This document shows positions 16,408-25,298 of a stretch of DNA of 64,000 nucleotides, in pieces; within the stretch, counting starts at the first letter, position 1, and each line of letters begins with the position of its first letter. Origin of the DNA: Stenotrophomonas maltophilia D457 (GTDB lineage: Bacteria; Pseudomonadota; Gammaproteobacteria; Xanthomonadales; Xanthomonadaceae). Under the pieces are notes generated by a model. It searched no databases, was not told the DNA's origin, and saw nothing but the letters and a program-made list of their open reading frames with translations. Both the position numbers and the translations under genes were made by a program. The stretch lies in contig NC_017671.1 of NCBI RefSeq assembly GCF_000284595.1, positions 839,001 to 903,000 on the forward strand. The letters are read 5' to 3'.

Positions 16408-17668
16408 CGGGTCTCACGGGTGGGTGGCGGTAACCCGGCGTGGCCGGGAACAGGCGCTCGGCGGCGCGGGTCAGGTCGGCATCGCCACTGAGCGCGGCCG
16501 CGCGCAGTGCGGCGGTCGGCGGATGCAGCAGGCGGTTGGTCAGGCCATGGGCCAGCAGTTCCAGCACTTCGTCGGCGGGCTTGCCGTTGGCCAGCTGCTG
16601 CCGTGCGCGCTCCAGCAGTTCGGCGCGGGTCGCTTCGCCGAACGCACGCAGCTGCCGCAGCGGTGCCTGGTGGGCGCTGGCCTGCTGGGTCTCGATGAAA
16701 CGCGACACCTGCAGGTCGATGATCGCCTCGGCCTCGGCGGCGGCCTCGCGGCGGCCACGACGGTTGTCTTCCACCGCGCGTTCCAGGTCATCGACGGTGT
16801 AGAGGAAGGCGTCGTTGAGCGTGCCGACCTCGGCTTCGATGTCGCGCGGCACGGCCAGGTCGAACAGCAGCATCGGCTTGTGCCGGCGCGCGCGCAGTGC
16901 CTTGGCCACCATCTCGCGATGGATCACAGGTTCGCGCGCGGCGGTGGCCGAGAACACGATGTCGGCCTCGCCGAGATGGCGGTCCAGTTCGGTCAGCGGC
17001 AGGGCCACGCCGCCATGGCGGCTGGCCAGTTCCTGCGCGTGGGCAAGGGTGCGGTTGGCGATCAGCAGCCGCCGCACCTTGCCCTCACTCAGGTGGCGTG
17101 CAGCCAGCTCGATGGTCTCGCCGGCACCGACCAGCAGCACGGTGGAGTCATCCAGGCGCGCGAAGGCGTTCTGCGCCAGGCGCACCGCCGCTGAGGCCAC
17201 CGACACCGGGTTGGCGCCGACCTGGGTATCGGTGCGCGCACGCTTGGCTACCGAGAAGGTCTGCTGGAACAGGCGGTCCAGGCGCTGGCCGAGCAGGCCG
17301 TGGTCACGCGCGGTCGACCAGGCATCCTTAACCTGGCCGAGGATCTGCGGTTCGCCCAGCACCATCGAGTCCAGCCCGGTGGCGACCCGGAACAGGTGGC
17401 GCACGGCCTCGGCATCGGCATGCTGGTACAGGTAGCCCTGCAGGTCGCCTGCCTGGCTGTGCAGCCACTGGTCCAGCGCCTGTGCCGACTCGGCCACGGC
17501 ATACAGTTCGGTGCGGTTGCAGGTGGACAGCAGCACTGCCTCGGCGATCTGCGGGGTATCGCGCAGCGAGCCCAGCGCACGCGGCAACGCCTCACCGGCG
17601 AAGGCCGCGCGCTCGCGCAGCTCCACCGGTGCGGTCTGGTGATTCAGTCCGAGCACCCACAGGGTCAT
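16385..17668 (-). CDS. hemA: Glutamyl-tRNA reductase
   Basis: A 427-residue enzyme that reduces glutamyl-tRNA(Glu) to glutamate-1-semialdehyde with NADPH, the first step of the C5 tetrapyrrole pathway. The catalytic cysteine is C50 in [16 protein letters not shown]-domain segments are [17 protein letters not shown] and [14 protein letters not shown]. The C-terminal dimerisation helix region covers about 320-415. It is the first gene of the minus-strand operon and is divergent from the TPR gene with a 54-base gap, so the promoters face each other in a very short region. Confidence 0.96.
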
Positions 17669-17722
17669 TGTTCAGTTGCTTGCGATAAGCTGCTGGCCAT
17701 TGGACGACATTTTAAGGCCCCG

Positions 17723-19417
17723 ATGCCGACGATGCCCGCATTGATTCGCATCCCCAGTGTTCTGCTGCTGTCCCTGGCCTGCGCCCAGGCCCTGGCGGCG
17801 GTGCCGGCCAAGGCCCCCGTGCGGGCCGCGGCCACTGAGGAACTGGCGCTGGAACCGGTGATGGCCGGTGAGTTCGCCCTGCAGGCCGGCAAGCTGGCCG
17901 AGGCCGCGCGCTGGTACCTGCAGGCCGCGCAGCAGACCGACGGCGACGCCGGCCTGGCCGAGCGCGCGACCCGTATCTCCATGCTGGCCAACGATGATGC
18001 CAGCGCCGCCAAGGGCCTGGCCCTGTGGCAGCAGCGCGCCCCGCGCTCGTTGACCATGCGCAGCGCCGCCGGTGCGCTGGCCATGCGCCAGGGCGATGTG
18101 AAGGCTGCCCGCACCGAGCTGCAGGCGCTGCTGGCCGACCCCGACGAGCGCGGCTGGAAGTTCGCCCTGGCCGCGCTGATCGGCGGTGGCCGCGACCCGG
18201 CGGTGCCGGCGCAGGTGCTCGGCGAGCTGGTTGATGCCAATGCGATTCCGCCGAAGATCGAGGCCTGGCAGGAGTTCGGTCGCCTGGCCCTGCGCATGGA
18301 CAAGCCCGAGCTGGCGCGGCGCATGATCGATGAAGTGGTCAAGCGCTTCCCGGAAGAACCGCGCGTAGCGTTGCTGCGTGCCAGCCAGCTGCAGCAGGCG
18401 GGCGAGACCGACAAGGCATTGTCGCTGCTGCACGACGTCGAGCCGAAGACCCGCCAGGACCCCGAGCTGCGCAATGCGGTGGCCATCGCCTACGACAGCC
18501 TGGGCCAGCCGGCTGCGGCCGAGCGCGTGTTGGCGTTCGGCCCGCAGGACGTACAGACCTGGGGCATGCGCGCCTCGCTGCTGGCCAAGCAGGGCGACAA
18601 GGCGGCGCTGTCCAACCTCTACAACGAGCTGTCGCGGCAGGCGGCCAAGCCGGATCCGGCGCAGCGCCTGTTGCTGGGCAAGATCGCCGAATACCTTAAG
18701 CGTTACCCCGAGGCGGTGCAGTGGTACCACAGCGTGCCCGGTGGCGATGAGCTGAGCGAAGCGCGCCTGCGCGCGGCCAATGCCCAGGCCCTGGCCGGGC
18801 GCCTGCCGCTGGCGCTGGAGGAAGTGCACGCGATCCAGTCCGACGCGGTGGTCGACGACGATGTGCGCCGTGACGCCTACCTGCTGGAAGCCGAACTGCG
18901 CCAGCGTGGTGACGACAGCGCCGGTGAACTGGATGCGCTGGCCCGCGGCCTGGCCGCCTACCCGGACGACAACGGCCTGCTGTACGCACGTGCGCTCACC
19001 TGGGAGCGCCGCGACGACATCCCGCGCGCCGAGGCCGACCTGCGCAAGATCCTGGTGACCGACCCGGAAAACGTGCCGGCGCTGAACGCGCTGGGCTACA
19101 CCCTGGCCGATCGCACCGGCCGCCTGCAGGAAGCGCTGGAGCTGATCGACCGCGCCCGCGTGGCCGAGCCGGACAACGCCGCCATCGTCGACAGCTATGG
19201 CTGGGTGCTGTATCGCCTGGGCCGCAAGGAAGAGGCACTGGTACAGCTGCGCCGGGCCTGGACCCTGGCCAAGGACCCGGAGATCGCTTCCCACGTCGGC
19301 GAAGTGCTGTGGGTGCTGGGCAAGCATGACGAGGCCCGCCACTTCTTCGACGAAGCGGCCAAGCTCGACCCTGAAAACCGCGCGCTGCTGCGCGCCCGTG
19401 AGAAATTCAATCCATGA
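17723..19417 (+). CDS. TPR-repeat periplasmic or lipoprotein-transport-linked protein
   Basis: A 564-residue protein with a signal-like N-terminus (residues 1-28, [16 protein letters not shown]) and tetratricopeptide repeats through most of its length, best seen in residues 455-560 ([31 protein letters not shown], in pieces). TPR arrays hold protein partners. It starts at ATG 17723 with AAGG upstream; a second in-frame ATG is at 17732. The stop overlaps lolB (ATGA), and this TPR-lolB-ispE order is typical of the family. A role in envelope assembly is plausible but not shown. Confidence 0.85.
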   Translation: MPTMPALIRIPSVLLLSLACAQALAAVPAKAPVRAAATEELALEPVMAGEFALQAGKLAEAARWYLQAAQQTDGDAGLAERATRISMLANDDASAAKGLALWQQRAPRSLTMRSAAGALAMRQGDVKAARTELQALLADPDERGWKFALAALIGGGRDPAVPAQVLGELVDANAIPPKIEAWQEFGRLALRMDKPELARRMIDEVVKRFPEEPRVALLRASQLQQAGETDKALSLLHDVEPKTRQDPELRNAVAIAYDSLGQPAAAERVLAFGPQDVQTWGMRASLLAKQGDKAALSNLYNELSRQAAKPDPAQRLLLGKIAEYLKRYPEAVQWYHSVPGGDELSEARLRAANAQALAGRLPLALEEVHAIQSDAVVDDDVRRDAYLLEAELRQRGDDSAGELDALARGLAAYPDDNGLLYARALTWERRDDIPRAEADLRKILVTDPENVPALNALGYTLADRTGRLQEALELIDRARVAEPDNAAIVDSYGWVLYRLGRKEEALVQLRRAWTLAKDPEIASHVGEVLWVLGKHDEARHFFDEAAKLDPENRALLRAREKFNP

Positions 19418-20073
19418 GTGGTTCCCTGATCCGGCCGCTGCTGTTGGCGACCGTGACCCTGGCGGTGAGCGCCTGTACCAGTGTCGGCACGCAGAAGACC
19501 CCGGCGCCAGCGGTGGTCGAGATTGTTTCGGCTGAAGCGGCGCAGGCCGAGGCAGCGCGCGTGGCCGCGCTGCAGGCACAGCCGGACTGGGCCTTCCAGG
19601 GGCGGGTGGCGGTCAGCAAGGGCAAGGACGGCGGCAGCGGTCGCATCGACTGGAAGCAGGACGGCCGCCGCTACGTGGTCGAACTGAGCGCGCCGGTGAC
19701 CCGGCAGAGCTGGAAGCTGACCGGCGACACCCATTCCGAAGCCGGTCGCCTGGAAGGGCTATCCGGCGGTCCGCGCGATGGCGAGGACGCCCAGCAGCTG
19801 CTGCTGGAAGCGACTGGCTGGGACATCCCGGTCAATCAGCTGCCGGAGTGGATCCGCGGCCTGGTGGCCGGGGATGCTGCCGGTCCGGAAAAGGTCGAGC
19901 GCGACGGTGAAGGCCGGCCGCGCCGCATGCAGCAGATGGGCTGGCAGGTGCAGTACCTGGACTGGTACCCGGCCGACGCCGGACGACCGGCGCTGCCGCG
20001 ACGGATCGAGGCCAGCAATGGCGACGCCAAGGTGCGCCTGCTGGTGGACCAGTGGGGGCAGGGCACGCCATGA
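19414..20073 (+). CDS. lolB: Outer-membrane lipoprotein receptor LolB
   Basis: A 219-residue lipoprotein with lipobox LAVSAC (lipidated C21). LolB takes lipoproteins from LolA and inserts them in the outer membrane. Family segments are [24 protein letters not shown] (in pieces, about 51-76), [14 protein letters not shown], and [15 protein letters not shown] (about 135-150). It overlaps the preceding TPR gene and the following ispE by 4 bases each, so translation of the three is coupled. Confidence 0.93.
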   Translation: MSGSLIRPLLLATVTLAVSACTSVGTQKTPAPAVVEIVSAEAAQAEAARVAALQAQPDWAFQGRVAVSKGKDGGSGRIDWKQDGRRYVVELSAPVTRQSWKLTGDTHSEAGRLEGLSGGPRDGEDAQQLLLEATGWDIPVNQLPEWIRGLVAGDAAGPEKVERDGEGRPRRMQQMGWQVQYLDWYPADAGRPALPRRIEASNGDAKVRLLVDQWGQGTP

Positions 20074-20939
20074 GCGCCGGGCGCGACGACGCGGGCTGGT
20101 CCTGGTGGCCGGCCCCGGCCAAGCTGAACCTGTTCCTGCACATCACTGGCCGCCGGGCCGACGGCTACCACGAGTTGCAGACCGTATTCCGCCTGCTGGA
20201 CTGGGGGGACCGCATCGGCCTGCGCCTGCGTGAAGACGGTCAGGTGCGTCGGCAGGGCGAGGGCTTGGCCGGCGTGGCCGAGGCCGATGACCTGGCGGTG
20301 CGGGCCGCGCGCCTGCTCCAGGATGAGGCGAAGGGCGCGCAAGGTGCTGACATCATCGTCGAAAAGCACGTTCCTGCCGGTGGTGGCTTCGGCGGCGGTT
20401 CGTCCGATGCGGCCACCGTGCTGGTGGTGCTGAATCGGCTCTGGCGCGCCGGCCTGGACGAGGATGCCCTGGCCGCGCTGGCCCTGCGCCTGGGCGCCGA
20501 CGTGCCGGTGTTCGTGCGTGGCCACAATGCCTGGGCCGAAGGGGTGGGCGAGCGCCTGCAGCCGATCACGCTGGCGCCGGCCTGGTATGTGGTGGTTGAA
20601 CCGGGTGTTCATGTTCCTACGCCGGTCCTGTTTGCAGACCCGGATTTGACGCGCGACAGCCCAGTGGCGAAAATAGAGGACTTCGCTTCCGGGACCCTGG
20701 TCGGGAACGCGTTCGAACCGGTGCTGCGCCGCCGTGAGCCTGCCGTCGAGGCAGCGCTTGCCGCGTTGAGCGACATCGGCGCGGCGCGGCTGACCGGTTC
20801 GGGAAGTGGTTGTTTCGTCGAGTTCGCATCGCAGGCTGCTGCAGAGCAGGGGCGGTCGAAGTTGCCGAAGGAGTTGCGGGCAAGGGTGGCAGCGGGCGTT
20901 GCGCGTTCGCCACTGCTGGATGCACTCGAGCAACACTGA
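20070..20939 (+). CDS. ispE: 4-diphosphocytidyl-2-C-methyl-D-erythritol kinase
   Basis: A 289-residue GHMP kinase of the MEP isoprenoid pathway. Substrate-site segment [21 protein letters not shown] starts near residue 12 and the ATP-binding glycine motif [14 protein letters not shown] lies near residue 98. The C-terminal [10 protein letters not shown] is also typical. The start ATG at 20070 overlaps the lolB stop. The tRNA-Gln gene begins 11 bases after the stop, so the tRNA may be part of the same transcript. Confidence 0.95.
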   Translation: MSAGRDDAGWSWWPAPAKLNLFLHITGRRADGYHELQTVFRLLDWGDRIGLRLREDGQVRRQGEGLAGVAEADDLAVRAARLLQDEAKGAQGADIIVEKHVPAGGGFGGGSSDAATVLVVLNRLWRAGLDEDALAALALRLGADVPVFVRGHNAWAEGVGERLQPITLAPAWYVVVEPGVHVPTPVLFADPDLTRDSPVAKIEDFASGTLVGNAFEPVLRRREPAVEAALAALSDIGAARLTGSGSGCFVEFASQAAAEQGRSKLPKELRARVAAGVARSPLLDALEQH

Positions 20940-20950
20940 TTTATCAATGC

Positions 20951-21027
20951 AGGGGCGTCGCCAAGAGGCCCAAGGCACCAGGTTTTGATCCTGGCATTCG
21001 TAGGTTCGAATCCTACCGCCCCTGCCA
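20951..21027 (+). tRNA. tRNA-Gln (anticodon TTG)
   Basis: The 77-base gene folds as a cloverleaf: acceptor AGGGGCG pairs with CGCCCCT, G discriminator, encoded CCA. The anticodon stem CCAGG/CCTGG frames the loop TTTTGAT with TTG at 20985-20987. The T arm has GGTTCGAATCC. It lies between ispE and prs, as in many proteobacteria. Confidence 0.97.
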
Positions 21028-21164
21028 ATAGCGGCTGTGTCCGCGCCTTCCAGCGCATCGCCCGCGCGGGACGTGGAAACAACCGCGGTGTTGTCAGCAG
21101 CAAGGGTCCATCGGGGTCCTTGCCGACTCCGGATCCCCGCCACTCGTCCCCGCCCGAGACAATC

Positions 21165-22127
21165 ATGATGCAAGAGTCCCCGAACCTGCTGGTCTTTTCC
21201 GGCAACGCCAACAAACGTCTGGCGCAGAACATCTGCAAGGAACTGGGGGTCCGCCCGGGCAAGGCGCTGGTGTCGCACTTCTCCGATGGTGAAGTGCAGG
21301 TGGAAATCGAAGAGAACGTCCGCAAGCAGGACGTGTTCGTGATCCAGCCGACCTGTGCGCCGAGCGCGGAAAACCTGATGGAACTGCTGGTGCTGATCGA
21401 CGCGCTCAAGCGCGCATCGGTGGCCAGCGTGACCGCCGTGGTGCCGTACTTCGGCTACTCGCGCCAGGACCGCCGCATGCGTTCCTCGCGCGTGCCGATC
21501 ACCGCCAAGCTGGCGGCCAAGATGTTCAGCACCGCTGGCGCTGATCGCGTGCTGACCGTCGACCTGCACGCCGACCAGATCCAGGGCTTCTTCGATATTC
21601 CGGTGGACAACGTGTATGCGTCCCCGCTGCTGCTGGCCGACATCTGGCGCGCCTACGGCACCGAGAACCTGATTGTTGTCTCGCCGGACGTGGGCGGCGT
21701 GGTCCGCGCCCGTGCGGTGGCCAAGCGCCTGGATGACGCCGACCTGGCGATCATCGACAAGCGCCGCCCGCGCGCCAACGTCTCCACCGTGATGAACATC
21801 ATCGGTGACGTCGAAGGCAAGACCTGCGTGATGGTCGATGACATCGTCGATACCGCCGGCACCCTGTGCGCCGCTGCCGCTGCCCTGAAGGCGCGCGGTG
21901 CGCTCAAGGTCGCCGCCTACTGCACCCACGCGGTGCTGTCGGGCCCGGCGGTGGACAACATCACCAATTCCCAGCTCGACGAGCTGGTGGTGACCGACAC
22001 CATCCCGCTGAAGGACGCAGCGCGGGTGTGCAGCAAGATCCGCCAGCTGAGCGTGGCGGAAATGCTGGCCGAAACGATGCGCCGCATCGCCTTCGGCGAG
22101 TCGGTCAGCTCGCTGTACGTCGACTGA
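21165..22127 (+). CDS. prs: Ribose-phosphate pyrophosphokinase
   Basis: A 320-residue enzyme making PRPP from ribose-5-phosphate and ATP for nucleotide, histidine and tryptophan synthesis. Segments [36 protein letters not shown] and the PRPP-binding loop [13 protein letters not shown] are all present. ATG at 21165 or 21168 is the start; an upstream extension of the frame runs through the tRNA gene and is not used. The ispE-tRNA-prs-rplY-pth-ychF order is a conserved gammaproteobacterial block. Confidence 0.96.
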   Translation: MMQESPNLLVFSGNANKRLAQNICKELGVRPGKALVSHFSDGEVQVEIEENVRKQDVFVIQPTCAPSAENLMELLVLIDALKRASVASVTAVVPYFGYSRQDRRMRSSRVPITAKLAAKMFSTAGADRVLTVDLHADQIQGFFDIPVDNVYASPLLLADIWRAYGTENLIVVSPDVGGVVRARAVAKRLDDADLAIIDKRRPRANVSTVMNIIGDVEGKTCVMVDDIVDTAGTLCAAAAALKARGALKVAAYCTHAVLSGPAVDNITNSQLDELVVTDTIPLKDAARVCSKIRQLSVAEMLAETMRRIAFGESVSSLYVD

Positions 22128-22235
22128 GTTTTCGTCCCTGCCGGCAACGGCGGGGACATACCCGGATGCTTCTGGTCGCGGAAGCATCTTCAACCGCCAC
22201 GCCGCAGGGCGCGGCAACAACCTGAGTAGTCGAAA

Positions 22236-22853
22236 ATGTCGAAGACCCATGAAATCAAGGTCACCAAGCGTGAACTGCAGCGTAAGGGTGCGAGCCGCCG
22301 CCTGCGTCACGCTGGTGTGATCCCGGCCATCGTGTACGGCGGCAACGCCGAGCCGGTCGCCATCAGCCTGGACCACAACGAAATCTGGCTGGCCCAGCAG
22401 AACGAGTGGTTCTATGCCTCGATCCTGGACCTGAACCTGGATGGCCAGGTGCAGAAGGTCCTGCTGCGTGACATGCAGCGCCACCCGTACAAGCAGCTGA
22501 TCATGCACCTGGACTTCCAGCGCGTGAACGAGAACGAAGCCCTGACCGCTTCGGTCCCGCTGCACTTCGTCAACGAAGACACCTCGCCGGCCGGCAAGGC
22601 TGCCGACGTCGTGGTCACCCACGAACTGAAGGAAGTGACCATCACCTGCCTGCCGAAGGACCTGCCGGAGTCGATCGAAGTCGACCTGGGCGAGCTGAAG
22701 GCCGGTGACGTCGTGTACCTGTCCAACATCAAGCTGCCGAAGGGCGTGGAAATCCCGGCGCTGGCGCTGGGCAAGGACCACGACGACGCCATCGTCACCG
22801 CCAAGGCCGGCAAGGCCGACGAGGCTGACGAAGAAGCGGCTGCCGCCGAGTAA
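22236..22853 (+). CDS. rplY: 50S ribosomal protein L25, general stress (Ctc/TL5) type
   Basis: A 205-residue L25. The N-terminal 95 residues bind 5S rRNA (RRLRHAGVIPAIVYGG, HPYKQLIMHLDFQRV), and the C-terminal beta domain (about 97-190) makes it the long Ctc type instead of the 94-residue enterobacterial form. It ends in an acidic alanine-rich tail (ADEADEEAAAAE). It lies 108 bases after prs, with a hairpin GATGCTTC/GAAGCATC at 22165-22188 between them. Confidence 0.95.
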   Translation: MSKTHEIKVTKRELQRKGASRRLRHAGVIPAIVYGGNAEPVAISLDHNEIWLAQQNEWFYASILDLNLDGQVQKVLLRDMQRHPYKQLIMHLDFQRVNENEALTASVPLHFVNEDTSPAGKAADVVVTHELKEVTITCLPKDLPESIEVDLGELKAGDVVYLSNIKLPKGVEIPALALGKDHDDAIVTAKAGKADEADEEAAAAE

Positions 22854-22860
22854 TACCGTT

Positions 22861-22888
22861 ACGGTGCCTGCCTCCGGGCAGGCACCGT
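22861..22888 (+). other. Strong intergenic hairpin between rplY and pth
   Basis: A perfect 12-bp stem (ACGGTGCCTGCC / GGCAGGCACCGT) with a stable TCCG tetraloop. No T-run follows; the pth ribosome site starts at once. It probably protects the rplY mRNA end or tunes read-through and is not a full terminator. Confidence 0.75.
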
Positions 22889-22901
22889 ACTGGAAGGAAC
22901 C

Positions 22902-23480
22902 ATGGCAGGACTGCGACTGATCGTCGGTCTGGGCAATCCCGGATCGGAACACGCCCGGACCCGGCACAATGCCGGGTTTCATTTCGTTGAGGCCCTGGCG
23001 GAAAAAGCCGGTGCGCGATGGAATGTGGACAGCAAGTTGTTCGGCGAGACCGCCAAGGTCGAGATCGCCGGGCAGACGGTGTGGCTGCTCAAGCCCGCCA
23101 CCTTCATGAACCTCAGCGGCAAGTCGGTCACCGCCGCGCAGCGGTTCTGGAAGATCGAGCCGGAGGAAACCCTGTTGGCCCACGACGAGCTGGACCTGCC
23201 GCCCGGTACGGCGCGGCTTAAGTTCGACGGTGGCCACGGCGGCCAGAACGGCCTGCGCGACACCATGCGCCTGCTGGGTCATGGCAAATTCCACCGCCTG
23301 CGCGTGGGCATCGGCCATCCCGGCCACAAGGACCGCGTGGTGGGTTGGGTGCTGGGGCGCCCGTCCAAGGAGGATGACGTGCTGATCGCGCGCGCCATCG
23401 ACGATGCGATCGACGTGCTGCCGCTGGCGGTGCAGGGCGATTTCAACGAAGCGATGAAGCGCCTGCACACCCCGAAATAA
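22902..23480 (+). CDS. pth: Peptidyl-tRNA hydrolase
   Basis: A 192-residue enzyme that frees tRNA from prematurely released peptidyl-tRNA. The family start is VGLGNPGSEHARTRHNAGF with N12 and the catalytic H22. Further segments are KPATFMNLSGKSV, LLAHDELDLPPG (catalytic aspartate) and GGHGGQNGLRD. The ATG at 22902 is preceded by GGAAGGAA. Usual length. Confidence 0.96.
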   Translation: MAGLRLIVGLGNPGSEHARTRHNAGFHFVEALAEKAGARWNVDSKLFGETAKVEIAGQTVWLLKPATFMNLSGKSVTAAQRFWKIEPEETLLAHDELDLPPGTARLKFDGGHGGQNGLRDTMRLLGHGKFHRLRVGIGHPGHKDRVVGWVLGRPSKEDDVLIARAIDDAIDVLPLAVQGDFNEAMKRLHTPK

Positions 23481-23635
23481 CCGGTAGGTATCGACCGTTG
23501 GTCGGTACGGAACCAACCAGGCCGGTAGGTATCGACCGCTGGTCGATACGGAGCCAACCAGAGCGGTAGGTATCGACCGTTGGTCGGTACGGAACCAACC
23601 AGACCGGTAGGTATCGACCGCTGGTCGATACGGAG
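23481..23635. repeat. 41-bp tandem repeat, four copies
   Basis: Units start at 23481, 23522, 23563 and 23604, exactly 41 bases apart. Each opens with (C/G)CGGTAGGTATCGACCG, so each has a GTAG and an inverted repeat TCGACCG-NTGGTCG(G/A)T. The last unit is cut short at CGGAG. Units 1 and 3 share GTTGGTCGGTACGGAACC and units 2 and 4 share GCTGGTCGATACGGAG(C), so the array probably arose by doubling of a two-unit block. An inverted repeat ATTGG.../...CCAAT follows before ychF. Confidence 0.9.
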
Positions 23636-23703
23636 AATGATTGGAAAAGCAGCGCCCAGGCCGCTGTTTCCCCAATCACTTTCACCCCAGAGAGCTGTCA
23701 CCC

Positions 23704-24795
23704 ATGGGTATCAAATGCGGCATCGTCGGCCTGCCCAACGTCGGCAAGTCGACCCTGTTCAATGCGCTGACCAAGGCGGGCATCGCCGCGGCGAACTTCC
23801 CGTTCTGCACCATCGAACCGAACGTCGGCATCGTGCCGGTGCCGGATCCGCGCCTGAACGAGCTGGCGGGCATCATCAACCCGCAGAAGGTCATCCCGAC
23901 TGCGGTCGAGTTCGTCGACATCGCCGGCCTGGTCGCCGGTGCTGCCAGCGGTGAGGGCCTGGGCAACAAGTTCCTGGCGCACATCCGCGAAGTCGATGCG
24001 ATCACCCACGTGGTGCGCTGCTTCGAGCACGGTGACATCGTGCACGTGGCCGGCAAGGTCGACCCGATCTCGGACATCGAAACCATCGACACCGAACTGG
24101 CGCTGGCCGACCTGGACAGTGTCGAGAAGGCGCTGAACCGTGCCGAGCGTGCGGCCAAGGGCGGCGACAAGGATGCGGCGGCGCGCAAGCCGGTGCTGGC
24201 CAAGTTGCAGGCTGCACTGTCGGAGGGCAAGGCTGGGCGCTCGGCCGGGCTGGACGAGGAAGAGAAGGCGCTGGTGCGCGACCTGTTCCTGCTGACCCTG
24301 AAGCCGGTGATGTACATCGCCAACGTGCTGGAAGACGGTTTCGACAACAACCCGCACCTGGAAGCCGTGCGTGCGCATGCTGCCGCCGAAGGTGCGCAGG
24401 TGGTGCCGGTGTCGGCCGCGATCGAAGAAGAGCTGTCCCAGCTCGACGACGAAGACCGCGATACCTTCCTGGCGGACCTGGGCCTGAGCGAGCCGGGCCT
24501 GAACCGCGTGATCAACGCGGCCTACAGCCTGCTCGGCTTGCAGACCTACTTCACCGCCGGCGTGAAGGAAGTCCGTGCGTGGACCGTGCGCAAGGGCGCC
24601 ACCGCTCCGCAGGCTGCCGCCGTCATCCACACCGACTTCGAGAAGGGCTTCATCCGCGCCGAAACCATCGCGTATGACGACTTCATCAAGTACAAGGGCG
24701 AAGCCGGCGCCAAGGAAGCCGGTCGCCTGCGCCTGGAAGGCAAGGAGTACCGCGTGCAGGAAGGCGACATCCTGCACTTCCGCTTCAACGTCTGA
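23704..24795 (+). CDS. ychF: Redox-regulated ATPase YchF (Obg-family)
   Basis: A 363-residue P-loop protein with G1 [12 protein letters not shown] (residues 9-20), G3 DIAGLV, and a C-terminal TGS domain (about 275-360). YchF/OLA1 proteins prefer ATP to GTP because the G4 NKxD motif is altered; here NVLED stands in that place. It associates with ribosomes and stress responses. ATG 23704 follows an AGAGAGC stretch; the frame is open upstream into the repeats but the family starts MGxKCGIVG. Confidence 0.95.
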   Translation: MGIKCGIVGLPNVGKSTLFNALTKAGIAAANFPFCTIEPNVGIVPVPDPRLNELAGIINPQKVIPTAVEFVDIAGLVAGAASGEGLGNKFLAHIREVDAITHVVRCFEHGDIVHVAGKVDPISDIETIDTELALADLDSVEKALNRAERAAKGGDKDAAARKPVLAKLQAALSEGKAGRSAGLDEEEKALVRDLFLLTLKPVMYIANVLEDGFDNNPHLEAVRAHAAAEGAQVVPVSAAIEEELSQLDDEDRDTFLADLGLSEPGLNRVINAAYSLLGLQTYFTAGVKEVRAWTVRKGATAPQAAAVIHTDFEKGFIRAETIAYDDFIKYKGEAGAKEAGRLRLEGKEYRVQEGDILHFRFNV

Positions 24796-24820
24796 TCCTG
24801 CGGCATCGGATCGACCCCGG

Positions 24821-24849
24821 ACGCCCCGCCCTGTGCGGGGCGTTCGCGT
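24821..24849 (+). terminator. Rho-independent terminator after ychF
   Basis: Perfect 9-bp stem ACGCCCCGC / GCGGGGCGT with loop CCTGT, followed by TCGCGTTT. Confidence 0.75.
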
Positions 24850-24857
24850 TTCCGGTG

Positions 24858-25265
24858 ATGGACAAAAAAACACCAGGCTGCGAAACGCTTGCGGTGTGAC
24901 GTTCGCCGGTACTTGTCCACAGCAAACTCCCATCGCTTTCCACGCGTGGTGTGGAAAACCCCGCGCGCCTCTGTAGAGCCGAGCCTGCGCTCGGCTCAGG
25001 TTGCCATCAGCCGAGCATGGGCTCGGCTCTACGAGGCTTGGCGGTGCGGTGTGGACAAATTTTCACCACGCTTCGAAACGCCTGCGGTGCAATGCTCACA
25101 ACTACTTGTCCACACCTAGTTCCCATCGCTTTCCACGCGCGTTGTGGAAAAGAACTGCAGACGTGGACAAAAACTCACCACGCCCGGAAGCGCCTGCCCT
25201 GCAACGCTCGAACCCACTTGTCCACACCAAACCCCCATCGCTTTCCACGCCGCATGTGGAAAAAG
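24858..25265. repeat. Three copies of a ~105-bp two-hairpin repeat with DnaA-box-like words
   Basis: Units lie near 24858-24960, 25050-25153 and 25162-25265. Each has a TGTGGACAA-like left end, a CGAAACGC-TGCGGTG core, TTGTCCACA (24913, 25106, 25218), then CCCATCGCTTTCCACG and TGTGGAAAA (24950, 25143, 25255). The last two words are always 37 bases apart. TGTGGACAA/TTGTCCACA and TTTCCAC/GTGGAAA would each fold as a hairpin. Confidence 0.8.
24973..25032. repeat. Inverted GTAG dimer inserted in the two-hairpin repeat
   Basis: GTAGAGCCGAGCCTGCGCTCGGC and, in inverse orientation, GCCGAGCATGGGCTCGGCTCTAC face each other across about 13 bases, with GTAG at both outer ends. The distance between repeat copies 1 and 2 exceeds that between 2 and 3 by 81 bases, which fits insertion of this dimer. 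Confidence 0.75.
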
Positions 25266-25298
25266 TGCCCGGCATTCCCTTGCCGGGCACGTCCCGCG

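Larger units (their letters stand above)
24796..25298. other. Repeat-filled intergenic region ychF to autotransporter
   Basis: A 503-base region between convergent genes. It holds the ychF terminator, three imperfect copies of a two-hairpin unit with TTGTCCACA/TGTGGAAAA motifs, and a GTAG inverted dimer inserted between copies 1 and 2. No credible gene. A GC hairpin TGCCCGGCA...TGCCGGGCA at about 25266-25288 may end the autotransporter transcript (minus strand). Confidence 0.75.

Noticed and set aside
20951..21164. tRNA-Gln as integration site of a mobile element
   Set aside because: No integrase, no direct repeat of the tRNA 3' end and no foreign gene content; flanking genes follow the usual order.
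23481..23635. CRISPR array
   Set aside because: The 41-bp units are directly adjacent without unique spacers, have GTAG hairpins, and no cas gene is present.
19836..23675. A 1279-codon minus-strand frame crossing lolB, ispE, tRNA-Gln, prs, rplY, pth and the 41-bp repeats
   Set aside because: It runs through a tRNA and five well-supported genes and has no recognisable domain; it is a composition artefact.
23443..23685. Short frames with a repeated peptide (e.g. TNGRYLPVWLVPYRP)
   Set aside because: They are translations of the 41-bp tandem repeat in successive frames. There is no start context or signal of coding.
24858..25265. Chromosome origin suggested by clustered TTGTCCACA words
   Set aside because: No dnaA, dnaN, gyrB or rpmH nearby and no AT-rich unwinding stretch; the words also serve as hairpin arms.
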